DNA of 64,000 nt from Nodularia sp. LEGE 06071 (GTDB taxonomy: Bacteria > Cyanobacteriota > Cyanobacteriia > Cyanobacteriales > Nostocaceae), in contig NZ_JADEWH010000006.1 in the NCBI RefSeq assembly GCF_015207755.1, positions 62,001 through 126,000 on the forward strand, written 5' to 3'. The position numbers and the translations under genes are program-made. Numbering within the stretch: position 1 is the stretch's first letter; each line of letters starts with the position of its first letter. The notes beneath the pieces were generated by a model. It searched no databases and had not been told where the DNA came from. It saw nothing but the letters and a program-made list of their open reading frames with translations. This document shows, piece by piece, positions 9,321 to 18,000 of the stretch.

Positions 9321-9587
9321 ATGCCTTTATTTGTCAAGATTGAAGCAGGTAAAGTCGATAAACCCATTTTTGACCAATACGTACCCGCCCATAAAGCCTA
9401 TGTTGAGGATTTGATTGCCAAAGGACACAAAGCCAGAACAGGCTATTGGGCAGAAGACAGGGGAGGAATGTTGATGTTTGAGGCGGCTTCTAGGGTTGAG
9501 GCAGAAGCAATTGTGGCTCTTGATCCATTGGTGCAGAACGGTTGTGTGAGTTATCAGCTTTATGAATGGAAAATTGTGGTTGAGTAA
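9321..9587 (+). CDS. YciI family protein
   Basis: This 88-aa protein fits the YCII-related domain, a dimeric ferredoxin-like fold. Visible family features are an early HKAYVEDLIAKGHKARTGYW (normally HxxxxxxL..G.....G) and the later VEAEAIVALDPLVQNG, matching the D-P-F/L motif. Some members are proposed to be hydro-lyases or degradative enzymes, but the role here is unknown. It is divergent from the 2H phosphoesterase gene and sits just upstream of the SRP RNA gene. Confidence 0.75.
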   Translation: MPLFVKIEAGKVDKPIFDQYVPAHKAYVEDLIAKGHKARTGYWAEDRGGMLMFEAASRVEAEAIVALDPLVQNGCVSYQLYEWKIVVE

Positions 9588-9623
9588 TACACACTTACGG
9601 AATTTTTATGTTATACTGACATT

Positions 9624-9722
9624 AGACCTGGATCTGCGCGACTGTAACGCCCAAATCTTGTCAGAACCGGAAGGTAGCAGCAATACGGGATGCTTATAGT
9701 AGGCGTAGTCTCCGGGTCGCCC
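9624..9722 (+). ncRNA. ffs: Signal recognition particle RNA, small bacterial type
   Basis: The conserved SRP domain IV core GTCAGAACCGGAAGGTAGCAGC lies at about 9660-9681, split here into GTCAGAACCGGAAGG and TAGCAGC. The ends pair: GACCTGGA at 9625-9632 with TCCGGGTC at 9711-9718, closing a roughly 95-nt hairpin. A TATACT -10 box at 9612-9617 places transcription start near 9624. The RNA scaffolds Ffh and directs co-translational membrane targeting. Exact ends are estimated from the stem and the run of T at 9721 onward. Confidence 0.88.
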
Positions 9723-9748
9723 TATTTTGTTAGGAGCGCTCAGTAACA

Positions 9749-10150
9749 ATGCCTGGTTTTGGAGATATTGTTCAAAAAGCTTTTTACCTCGGTGTCGGGT
9801 TAGCTTCTTACGCAGGTGAGAAAGCAGGAGGGAAGTTGGGCGAACTGCGATCGCAAGTCCAAAAACTGGCTGATGAAATGGTGGCAAAGGGCGAAATGAA
9901 CACAGAAGAAGCCCGCCGTTTCGTCGAAGATATGATGAAGCAAGCGCAACAGCCGCCAAAATCCAGTGAAACACCGGAGAAATCTCCAGCTTCTGAACCC
10001 CGCCGCATTGAAATTTTAGAAGAAGATGAAGTGGGAACTGTCAAGGATTCCCCAACGTCAAAAGAGTCTTCAAAAAATAATGTTAACGACTTGCGCGAAC
10101 AAGTTTTAAAACTGCAAAAAGAGTTACAAGACCTGCAACAAGACCAGTAA
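9749..10150 (+). CDS. Phasin-family-like protein
   Basis: The 133-aa protein has an amphipathic helical N-terminal half (GFGDIVQKAFYLGVGLASY) and EELxxKGExxxEEARRFV-like text (DEMVAKGEMNTEEARRFVED), as in poly(hydroxyalkanoate) granule-associated or phasin-like proteins of cyanobacteria. A proline/serine-rich linker at about residues 70-100 leads to a short coiled coil, LREQVLKLQKELQDLQQDQ, at the C-terminus, suited to oligomer formation. A true polymer-granule role is unproven; many cyanobacteria carry such proteins without obvious granules. It starts 27 bases after the SRP RNA. Confidence 0.6.
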   Translation: MPGFGDIVQKAFYLGVGLASYAGEKAGGKLGELRSQVQKLADEMVAKGEMNTEEARRFVEDMMKQAQQPPKSSETPEKSPASEPRRIEILEEDEVGTVKDSPTSKESSKNNVNDLREQVLKLQKELQDLQQDQ

Positions 10151-10281
10151 GCAGTTAGCGGCATCTAGGCATAGCCCTATGTGCAGAAACTTGATAAGAT
10201 ACATTGCCGAGGATGTAGAATAGTGCTGCAAGCCGGATAGCACTAAGCGTCCTGTTGATATCCGGTAAGGGCGTAGAATTT

Positions 10282-10683
10282 ATGGAACAATGGCAAAAAG
10301 ATTTAGCGGAAATGGTCGAAACCGTGGCTGATGAAGTAGAACGCTTTTTCTTAGGAATGAGTGAAATGGTAGATGTATTTTTTGAACTAACGGAAGAGTT
10401 TTCCGATCAGGTACAAAATTCTATTGCTACTGACATTGACCAGTATTTACAGGAACTGACGGACTCAAATTTGGAAATCTACTGGGAACTGGAAGACGTG
10501 ATCGGAGATTCTGATCCTGGTTTTCCTTACGGGGTTGAACCTACTTTAGAAAAAAACCCTGCTTGTGTAGGTTGTGATCACTACCACGGTCAAGTATATG
10601 GTGGTAATCTATTAGTCTGTGGTATGCACCCTCATGGCTGGGATGATAAAAATTGTCCTGATTGGGAAAAGGAAAAGGAATAG
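10282..10683 (+). CDS. Conserved hypothetical protein with Cys/His cluster
   Basis: From the ATG at 10282 the product is 133 aa. The first 80 residues are acidic and helical (MEQWQKDLAEMVETVADEV). The C-terminal part has CVGCDHYHGQVYGG, CGMHPHGWDD and NCPDW, a group of cysteines and histidines that could bind metal or an iron-sulfur cluster. The pattern resembles cyanobacterial proteins of unknown function; I cannot name a family. An upstream start at 10255 is possible but AAGGGCG in that extension looks like the ribosome binding site for the 10282 start. Confidence 0.65.
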   Translation: MEQWQKDLAEMVETVADEVERFFLGMSEMVDVFFELTEEFSDQVQNSIATDIDQYLQELTDSNLEIYWELEDVIGDSDPGFPYGVEPTLEKNPACVGCDHYHGQVYGGNLLVCGMHPHGWDDKNCPDWEKEKE

Positions 10684-10759
10684 GAGAGATTTTAAACGCA
10701 GAGGGGCGCTAAGGTAAGCTGAGTTTTTGGGATTTAAAAAGTTATATATTTAAGAAAGT

Positions 10760-11170
10760 ATGAGCAATTCTTCACCTGAGATCGTATCCCAGTCACAGCC
10801 TGAAATGAAGTATGGTGAACGTGAGATTACTGAGGGTAAGTTAATTACTTTTCCGAATCCGCGTGTGGGTAGGCGATATGATGTGAGTATTTCTTTACCG
10901 GAATTTACTTGTAAGTGTCCGTTTTCTGGTTATCCTGATTTTGCGACGATTTATATTACCTATATGCCTGATGAGCGTGTGGTAGAATTGAAGGCTTTGA
11001 AGCTGTATATTAATAGTTATCGCGATCGCTATATTTCTCACGAAGAATCTGCCAATCAAATTTTAGATGATTTTGTGGCTGCTTGTGACCCCTTAGAAGT
11101 GACAGTCAAGGCAGATTTTACTCCCCGTGGTAATGTCCATACAGTAGTAGAAGTGCGTCATCAGAAATAA
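10760..11170 (+). CDS. queF: NADPH-dependent 7-cyano-7-deazaguanine reductase
   Basis: The 136-aa enzyme reduces preQ0 to preQ1 in queuosine biosynthesis. It is the short (type I) QueF. Key sequence: EFTCKCPFSGYPDFA holds the catalytic cysteine (CPFSGYPD), followed by ELKALKLYINSYRDRYISHEE with the family signature LKLYxxSYR and the substrate-contacting HEE. The conserved aspartate lies in SGYPDFA. Type I enzymes form homodecamers in the cytosol. The start at ATG 10760 follows TAAGAAAG. It converges with ccs1 across a 60-base spacer with an imperfect inverted repeat (TTAAACGCC ... GGCGTTAAA). Confidence 0.93.
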   Translation: MSNSSPEIVSQSQPEMKYGEREITEGKLITFPNPRVGRRYDVSISLPEFTCKCPFSGYPDFATIYITYMPDERVVELKALKLYINSYRDRYISHEESANQILDDFVAACDPLEVTVKADFTPRGNVHTVVEVRHQK

Positions 11171-11173
11171 ATT

Positions 11174-11237
11174 TAAACGCCGAGGGCGCTGAGTCTTCAA
11201 TTCTCCGCGTACCTCTGCGCTAACCTTGGCGTTAAAC
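11174..11237. repeat. Imperfect inverted repeat between convergent genes
   Basis: ATTTAAACGCCGAGGGCGC on the left is answered by CTTGGCGTTAAAC on the right. It lies between the convergent queF and ccs1 genes and may act as a weak two-way terminator. Similar text (AACCTCTGCGTTTAAA) recurs near 10690, 14880 and 42280, so it is a dispersed family. Confidence 0.4.
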
Positions 11238-12605
11238 TCCAGCTTGAGAACTCAAACCATCTAAAATCTCTAAAACTTCTTGTTCAAAAGCAACTTGGGC
11301 GCGGTTAGTCTTACCACCAATATACAAGCGATCGCCTGTTTTTAATGCCCAAATTTGCGAGTGAGAGAAATAACTCATGGTTGCGCCTAACATTAATAAA
11401 GCAAATCCTGTATAAACCATCGGAATACCAGGATCAGATTTGATTTGTAAGCCAGTGCTTCCCAGAACATCGACAATTTTCAGATTCACGCCATTGACTT
11501 TGGCTGACATTCCAGTGCGTACTGTGTCTACTAACTTCCCGGCGGAATCATATATTAATACCATTCCTTGCAAGTCTTTGGCAATGACAGAAACGCCTTC
11601 ACTCAAATCTGGTTTGGTGGGAATCCAACTTCCCCAAAGTCGTCCTTTACCATTGGTGTCTAATGCCGCCATTGGTAACTGAAATATGGGACTATTATTA
11701 AATTGGATGCGAACTGCGGAGATTCCCCAATCAGTTTGATAAAAAGTTACGCCATTATAGCGCAAAGGTTGGTTAACGAAAATCTTTTTATGGTCAACTT
11801 CCTCTCCCTGTTTATCCAAGACAGACATATCTGAATAAAATTGGTCGATTCCACCAGTGGGAGTGTAATCAATCCAAAAACGATTCACACGCACAGACCA
11901 ATCTTTGAGGATTTGGAAATTTGCCCAGGGACCAGCATCTATAATATTCTTGACTTGAAATGTATCACCACTAGATATCATTTCTTGAGCCATAAAACCA
12001 GTCATCGCGCCGAGAATTCCCCCCAGCAGGATAGTTACAATCCCCACATGGACAATTATGGGACCGATACGTCCAACTAATCCCTTCCGCGCGTAGAGAA
12101 TATTTTCTTTTTCTGGTTCTTGAAAGATTTTATAACGGCGATTTTGTAAGATTTTGTTTAGAGAATTGAGAGAACCGGTATCTAGTTCTGCACTCAAGGC
12201 TAATTTTTGGAATTTTCGGGGTTCTTCGTAATATTTCCAACGCCGGGCGGTCTTTAAGGCTGGTAACTGACGGGTGAATGTACAAGCTGTGAGACTCGTA
12301 CCAAATAAAATTAGTAAACCGAGAAACCACCAAGTGCGATATACATGGTCTAACCCAATGACTTGAATTACCTTCCAAGTCAGGAAACCAAATAATGCTG
12401 GACTTTCGGGGTAGTTAGACTGATAATATGCAGGTGACTGACCTTGCTCAATGACCGTGCCACTGATGCTAAAAACAGCGATGATTAGTAAGAGTGCGAT
12501 CGCTAGTCGTAAATTAGTCAGTACAGGTAAAATCTCCCTGCGTAAAAATCGCCCTGGTATTAACCACCAATTTAATTCTGTGGACGCGGAATTTTCTACA
12601 GTCAT
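11232..12605 (-). CDS. ccs1: Cytochrome c biogenesis protein Ccs1/ResB
   Basis: The 457-aa membrane protein is the Ccs1 (CcsB/ResB) half of the system II haem-delivery complex, which with CcsA carries haem across the thylakoid or plasma membrane for c-type cytochrome assembly. Helices lie near residues 30-50, 85-110, 175-200 and 410-430. A large lumenal domain sits between helices 3 and 4 ([18 protein letters not shown]). Family motifs include [16 protein letters not shown] and [19 protein letters not shown] with a functional histidine. A partner ccsA is not in the window, but ccdA lies 185 bases upstream on the same strand, consistent with a shared pathway. Confidence 0.9.
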   Translation of the reverse strand: MTVENSASTELNWWLIPGRFLRREILPVLTNLRLAIALLLIIAVFSISGTVIEQGQSPAYYQSNYPESPALFGFLTWKVIQVIGLDHVYRTWWFLGLLILFGTSLTACTFTRQLPALKTARRWKYYEEPRKFQKLALSAELDTGSLNSLNKILQNRRYKIFQEPEKENILYARKGLVGRIGPIIVHVGIVTILLGGILGAMTGFMAQEMISSGDTFQVKNIIDAGPWANFQILKDWSVRVNRFWIDYTPTGGIDQFYSDMSVLDKQGEEVDHKKIFVNQPLRYNGVTFYQTDWGISAVRIQFNNSPIFQLPMAALDTNGKGRLWGSWIPTKPDLSEGVSVIAKDLQGMVLIYDSAGKLVDTVRTGMSAKVNGVNLKIVDVLGSTGLQIKSDPGIPMVYTGFALLMLGATMSYFSHSQIWALKTGDRLYIGGKTNRAQVAFEQEVLEILDGLSSQAGV

Positions 12606-12660
12606 ACAATTTTGGATTTTAGATTTTGGATTTTAGATTTTAGATTTATTCAACAGATGA
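12606..12660. repeat. Short filler repeat (GATTTTGGATTTTAGATTT type)
   Basis: Repeats of ATTTTGGATTTTAGATTT directly precede the ccs1 start codon. The same sequence in other phases is found upstream of the invertase gene and inside nifJ, where it is translated as QNLKS. Confidence 0.6.
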
Positions 12661-12690
12661 ATTTGGGGACTTGTAACACTAAGGAAGTAT

Positions 12691-12781
12691 AGGACTTACG
12701 CACAAATTACGGAATAACGAACCACAGAGACGCAGAGGACACAGAGGAATAAGGGTTTGAGAGGATTTTTGCGTAAGTCCT
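12691..12781. repeat. 91-bp inverted-repeat element
   Basis: AGGACTTACGCA at 12691 is matched by TGCGTAAGTCCT at the other end (12770-12781), a 12-bp perfect terminal inverted repeat. The interior contains AACCACAGAGACGCAGAGG, also seen inverted at about 19810-19840. It has no coding capacity. It sits between ccdA and ccs1. Confidence 0.65.
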
Positions 12782-12790
12782 GAAGTATTG

Positions 12791-13531
12791 TTAAAAACTT
12801 CCCAAGGGAAATCGAGAAATTAAAGAAAATACACCAAATGCGACTAATAGCACACCGCTAACTGGATTTATCCAACCAGACCACCGTCGCAGTTCCAGCA
12901 GCTTTTTAATCGAAGCCGTAAAAGTACCCGCTAAAATCAATGGTGCTACATACCCTGCTGTGTAGGATAGTAACAAAATAGCGCCGAGAATTAAATCTTG
13001 TGTACTCGCAACCCAACCCAGTAAACTAGCTAAAACAGGCGTGCTACAAGGAGATGCGACCAAGCCAAAAGTTAACCCCAAGGAATAAGAACGCACACCC
13101 GGCGGTAAATCTTGCGAAATCCAATTAGTTTCGCCCAGGGAGGGAAATTGTATAGGTAGGGCTTCTAATAAATTCAACCCCATGAGAATAGCGATAATAC
13201 TGACGATAATTGGTAAGCCGATTCCCACTTGACCATAGACTTTTCCTACGAAAGCTGCTATAATTCCCAGCCCTGCGAGAGTAGTTGCTAAACCTAAAGC
13301 AAACCATGTAGACTGTGCGGCTGCTTGGAGACGACCTTTCGCTTCATAACCCCCGATGTAACCAATGGTAATTGGTAGCATGGACAGCATACAAGGGGTA
13401 AGACTGGTGAGTAAGCCGGCTGTAAAAATAATGCCAATACTGAGTAAGCTGAGGTGCGTTAGTTGGTTAGATACTAGGGTGTTGGCAAATTGTTCTAGTT
13501 CGTAGAGTCGTGTTTGTAGAGTCTCCAGCAT
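12791..13531 (-). CDS. ccdA: Thiol-disulfide transporter CcdA
   Basis: The 246-aa protein has six predicted membrane segments and belongs to the CcdA/DsbD membrane family. Two cysteines are in the expected sites: LTSLTPCMLSMLPITIGY (helix 1) and VASPCSTPVLASLLG (helix 4). These pass electrons from cytosolic thioredoxin to lumenal thiol proteins that keep apocytochrome c cysteines reduced. The GxxxxxxPC context is typical of the short CcdA. It lies upstream of ccs1, same strand; together they form part of the system II c-type cytochrome pathway in thylakoids. An inverted-repeat element lies between them. Confidence 0.92.
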   Translation of the reverse strand: MLETLQTRLYELEQFANTLVSNQLTHLSLLSIGIIFTAGLLTSLTPCMLSMLPITIGYIGGYEAKGRLQAAAQSTWFALGLATTLAGLGIIAAFVGKVYGQVGIGLPIIVSIIAILMGLNLLEALPIQFPSLGETNWISQDLPPGVRSYSLGLTFGLVASPCSTPVLASLLGWVASTQDLILGAILLLSYTAGYVAPLILAGTFTASIKKLLELRRWSGWINPVSGVLLVAFGVFSLISRFPLGSF

Positions 13532-13592
13532 GGGAATTTTTAAGCGGCAAATGCTTTTTATATTAACATTCTAGCTTATTTTGGGTTGATAT

Positions 13593-13997
13593 TTAACCTT
13601 GCAACCAATCCTCTAATTTTAAATTAGGTATTCTTAATAAATCCGAATCATGAGAAACTAAAATAAGATTATGAATCATAGCTGTAGCTGCTATAAATAC
13701 ATCTGCATCTTGGATTGGCAAACCTCTGATTTTTAAATCAGCATGAATCTCAGTGGCTTTTTTGAAAATAGCCATATCATCTAATAGTAAAACAGGGTAG
13801 TCATTGCATAACTTCTCGAAATCAACTAACTTTCTACTAGCTTTTATCGCTAAAAGTCCCCTTTCAATCTCATAGTAAGTCATGCCGCTCATGAAAACTT
13901 TTTCACCTCGAATACGTATGTTATCTAGCGGTTTGATGACTTTGGGATTATTTTTTAAAATAGCAGACACAATGTTAGTATCTAGGAGATAATTCAT
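13593..13997 (-). CDS. PIN-domain toxin, VapC type
   Basis: The 134-aa protein is a PIN-domain ribonuclease. Acidic active-site residues are seen in LLDTNIVSAIL (Asp6), MTYYEIERG (Glu at about 44), and LPIQDADVFIAATA (Asp at about 98), with a final VSHDSDLLRIP. Such toxins cleave RNA, often tRNA, unless bound by antitoxin. The start overlaps neither neighbour; the upstream 97-aa gene ends 3 bases before it, an arrangement expected for an antitoxin-toxin pair. Confidence 0.82.
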   Translation of the reverse strand: MNYLLDTNIVSAILKNNPKVIKPLDNIRIRGEKVFMSGMTYYEIERGLLAIKASRKLVDFEKLCNDYPVLLLDDMAIFKKATEIHADLKIRGLPIQDADVFIAATAMIHNLILVSHDSDLLRIPNLKLEDWLQG

Positions 13998-14000
13998 CTT

Positions 14001-14294
14001 TTATCTACCTACGGCTTCATCAAATATTGCCATTTCTTCCGGTGTTAAATCATTTAGCATTCCTCCCACAGCATGGAGAACTAAAATACTATTAATTCTC
14101 TTAGTCAAATCCTCCTGATTAATTTGGTCTATATCTGGTGATGTATCGGCTTCACTAAACAGGGCAAAAATATAATTAGTTATCTGCTCTTTATCTAATC
14201 TTTCCTGATACCAACTGTTATTAGCAATCAAATGTTCTACAATTGCGGAAATGCGTTTAAAGGCTGGTTCTGTTTGAAAAGAGATATCTTGCAT
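14001..14294 (-). CDS. Probable antitoxin of the VapC-type module
   Basis: The 97-aa acidic protein (MQDISFQTEPAFKRISAIVEHL) directly precedes the PIN toxin gene on the same strand, with a 3-base gap. Position and size point to an antitoxin. I see no clear AbrB, RHH or Phd DNA-binding motif. The C-terminus contains LTPEEMAIFDEAVGR, an acidic helix that might occupy the toxin active site. The role is inferred from context. Confidence 0.6.
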   Translation of the reverse strand: MQDISFQTEPAFKRISAIVEHLIANNSWYQERLDKEQITNYIFALFSEADTSPDIDQINQEDLTKRINSILVLHAVGGMLNDLTPEEMAIFDEAVGR

Positions 14295-14400
14295 ATTTCT
14301 ACTCCATATTTTTTGAAGTGATAATATACCATTTTAGCAAAAATTGGTATTTTTGAGGTTTATGCTAATTTGACTATTGTCGTGAAACTGCTGTTTAATT

Positions 14401-14841
14401 ATGAGTAGAATCCCCAAAATTGACCGTCAACGGGAACATCAAGCCAACGAGCGAACTTTTTTAGCATGGCTACGTACATCCATCTCATTGATTGGTTTTG
14501 GTTTTGCGATCGCGCGATTCGGTTTATTTATGCGACAATTAAATGTTGCCATTACACAACAAGAGCCTTCTGTCAACCCCATATTTAATTCCGAAAACTT
14601 GGGGATTGTGTTTGTAGTCTTTGGGATTGTAGCGATCGCCCTAGCAGCATGGCGGTACAATCAAGTATTCTGGGAAATTGAACGCGCCGATTATCGACCG
14701 CACCGTTTACCCGTATGGATTATGACCGGAGTCGTGATAATTCTCGGTATTCTCAGTCTTCCTTTACTCTTGTTGCGAAATACAGTTTCTCCGTCTCCCT
14801 CCTCCACACCCAACCAACCACAGTCGCGCCATTTTGATTAA
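14401..14841 (+). CDS. DUF202 (YidH-like) membrane protein
   Basis: The 146-aa protein begins with the DUF202 hallmark ANERTFLAWLRTSISLIGFGFAIARF, in which a conserved ERTFLAWxRT motif leads into the first membrane helix. Helices are near residues 25-45, 65-85 and 105-125. The last 20 residues are proline/serine-rich. Function of DUF202 proteins is not settled. It is divergent from the toxin-antitoxin module. Next, a repeat containing AACCTCTGCGTTTAAA precedes the nifJ promoter region. Confidence 0.78.
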   Translation: MSRIPKIDRQREHQANERTFLAWLRTSISLIGFGFAIARFGLFMRQLNVAITQQEPSVNPIFNSENLGIVFVVFGIVAIALAAWRYNQVFWEIERADYRPHRLPVWIMTGVVIILGILSLPLLLLRNTVSPSPSSTPNQPQSRHFD

Positions 14842-15089
14842 ACCTTCAGCGAACCTCTGCGCTTACCTTGGCGAACCTCTGCGTTTAAAAAACACTCATC
14901 CCCCCACCCCATAAACCAGAAAAAAACACCTCAAACCCGCATCAACAAAAGCCGATAAATAATGAGTACATAACTAATATTAAATAGATAGAAATACTTC
15001 CCAGACATAATATATAAAAACTGCCTACTAATTAATATATTTAATTTTATTCCCACCACGCGACCGCTACAAACAAAGACACAAAAAAC

Positions 15090-18000
15090 ATGAACAAAAC
15101 CTTTGCAACCATTGACGGGAATGAAGCTGTCGCCCGTGTTGCTTACAAATTAAATGAAGTAATTGCCATATATCCTATCACCCCCTCTTCAGCAATGGGT
15201 GAATGGGCAGATACTTGGTCAGCCGCAAATCAGCCCAACCTGTGGAATACAATACCCAGCGTTGTCCAGATGCAAAGTGAAGGAGGCGCTGCTGCTGCGG
15301 TACATGGCGCATTACAAACCGGTTCCCTGAGTACCACCTTCACAGCGTCCCAGGGGTTATTGTTGATGATTCCCAACCTCTACAAAATCGCCGGTGAACT
15401 AACTAGCGCCGTGGTTCATGTCGCCGCCCGTTCTCTAGCTACTCACGCCTTATCGATTTTCGGTGATCATAGTGATGTCATGGCATCCCGTGCTACAGGG
15501 TTTGCGTTGCTGTGTTCCGCTTCAGTCCAGGAAAGCCATGATTTTGCGCTGATTTCCCAAGCTGCTACTCTAGAAACTCGTGTATCATTTATGCACTTCT
15601 TTGATGGCTTTAGAACATCACATGAAGTCCAAAAAATCAAGTTATTGTCGGATGATCAATTGCGATCGCTTATCAATGAAAATCTAATTTTAGCTCATCG
15701 CGATCGCGCCCTCACTCCAGACCGTCCCCTCTTGCGGGGAACAGCCCAAAATCCTGATGTTTACTTCCAAGGACGTGAAGCGGCTAACTCCTACTACAAC
15801 GCCACTCCCGCCATAGTCCAACGCCTCATGGATGAATTTGGGGAAATTACAGGGAGACATTACCAAATCTATGAATACCACGGCGCTACTGATGCCGAAA
15901 GGGTGATTATTCTCATGGGTTCCGGCTGTGAAACCGTCCACGAAACAGTCGATTATCTCAACACCCAAGGGGAAAAGGTGGGAGTGGTGAAAGTGCGACT
16001 CTATCGCCCCTTTGACGTAGAAAGATTTATTGCAGTCTTACCAAACAGTGTACAGGCGATCGCCGTTCTTGACCGCACCAAAGAACCAGGAAGCATCGGC
16101 GAACCCTTGTATTTAGATGTAGTCGCTGCTATTCATGAAGCAAATCCAAAAGACGCTCTCTACGAGACGCTGCGCGAACGCGGACTCGCTAACGCTGCGC
16201 TATCCAAAATCCAAAATCTAAAATCGGTTGTTGGTGGGCGTTATGGTCTTTCCTCCAAGGAATTCACCCCAGCAATGGTAAAAAGCATCTTTAATCATCT
16301 TGCCCAAGCACAACCGCGAAATCACTTTACTATCGGTATTAATGACGACATTACTCACACATCCCTCAGCTTTGACCCCAACTTTTCCACCGAACCAGAT
16401 AACGTAATTCGGGCAATGTTCTATGGGTTAGGTTCCGATGGGACAGTGGGTGCTAATAAAAACTCGATTAAAATTATTGGCGAAGAAACCGACAATTACG
16501 CCCAAGGTTACTTTGTCTACGACTCCAAAAAATCTGGTTCAATGACAGTCTCTCACCTGCGCTTCGGTCCCCAGCCAATTCGTTCAACTTACCTGATTAA
16601 TCAAGCTAACTTTATTGGTTGTCATCATTGGGGATTTCTAGAACGCATAGATATTTTGAAAGCGGCGATTTCTGGGGCCACTTTACTGTTAAATAGTCCT
16701 CATGATGCGGATACCGTCTGGGAATATTTACCCCCAAAAGTACAGCAACAAATTATCGAGAAAAAACTGAAATTCTTTGTAATTAATGCTAACCAAGTCG
16801 CCCGTGAAAGTGGTATGGGTGGCAGAATTAACACTATTATGCAGGTGTGCTTTTTCGCTTTAGCAGGTGTTTTACCGCAAGCAGAAGCAATTACCAAAAT
16901 TAAAAAAGCCATTGAAAAGACTTACGGTAAGAAAGGTGCAGAAGTTGTCCAGAAAAACTTGCAAGCAGTAGACAACACCCTGACTAACTTGCATAAAGTA
17001 GACATCCCACAAACAAGTCAAAAGTCAAAAGTCAAAAGTCAAAAGTCACAACTATTAGATAGTGCGCCGGAATTTGTGCGGGATGTCCTCAGTGAAATTA
17101 TGGTATGGCATGGTGATGATTTACCCGTGAGTGCATTACCAGCCGATGGCACATTTCCCACAGGGACAGCGAAATGGGAAAAACGTAATGTTGCAGAAGA
17201 GATACCTGTATGGGAACCGGATGTCTGCGTTCAGTGTGGTAAGTGCGTCATGGTTTGTCCCCACGCTGCTATCCGCGCTAAGGCTTATCAACCAGATGAG
17301 TTAATCAATGCACCGACTAGCTTTAAATCAGTTAATACCAAAGATAAGAGTTTTAGCAATCAAAAATTTACGATTCAAGTCGCCCCAGAAGATTGTACAG
17401 GATGCGCTATCTGTGTAGATATTTGCCCGGCTAAAAATAAATCTCAGCCTTCGCAGAAAGCCATTAACATGGCGCAGCAGCTACCTTTGCGGGAACAAGA
17501 ACGCCAAAACTGGGATTTCTTCTTGAGTTTACCCAATCCTGACCGACGACAGTTAAAACTCAACCAAATTCGCCAACAACAACTGCAAGAACCATTATTT
17601 GAATTTTCCGGTGCTTGTGCTGGTTGTGGAGAGACACCTTACTTAAAATTATTAACACAATTATTTGGCGATCGCTCTGTCATTGCCAATGCGACAGGTT
17701 GTTCTTCAATTTATGGCGGTAACCTCCCCACCACCCCTTGGACAACCAACACCGAAGGAAGAGGTCCCGCATGGTCAAATAGTTTATTTGAAGATAACGC
17801 CGAATTTGGTTTTGGCTATCGTTTATCCCTGGATAAACAAGCTGAGTTTGCGGCGGAATTATTGCAAACATTGGGGAGTAGGGAGTGGGGAGTAGGGAGT
17901 GGGGATATTTCTGATGAGTTGGTAAAATCTATCCTGAATGCTGAACAAAAATCTGAAGCCGATATCTGGGAACAACGGGAAAGGGTAAAATTACTCAAAC

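Noticed and set aside
9606-9974. Minus-strand open frame across the SRP RNA and the phasin-like gene
   Set aside because: It lies opposite a well-supported RNA gene and a coding gene and has no domain.
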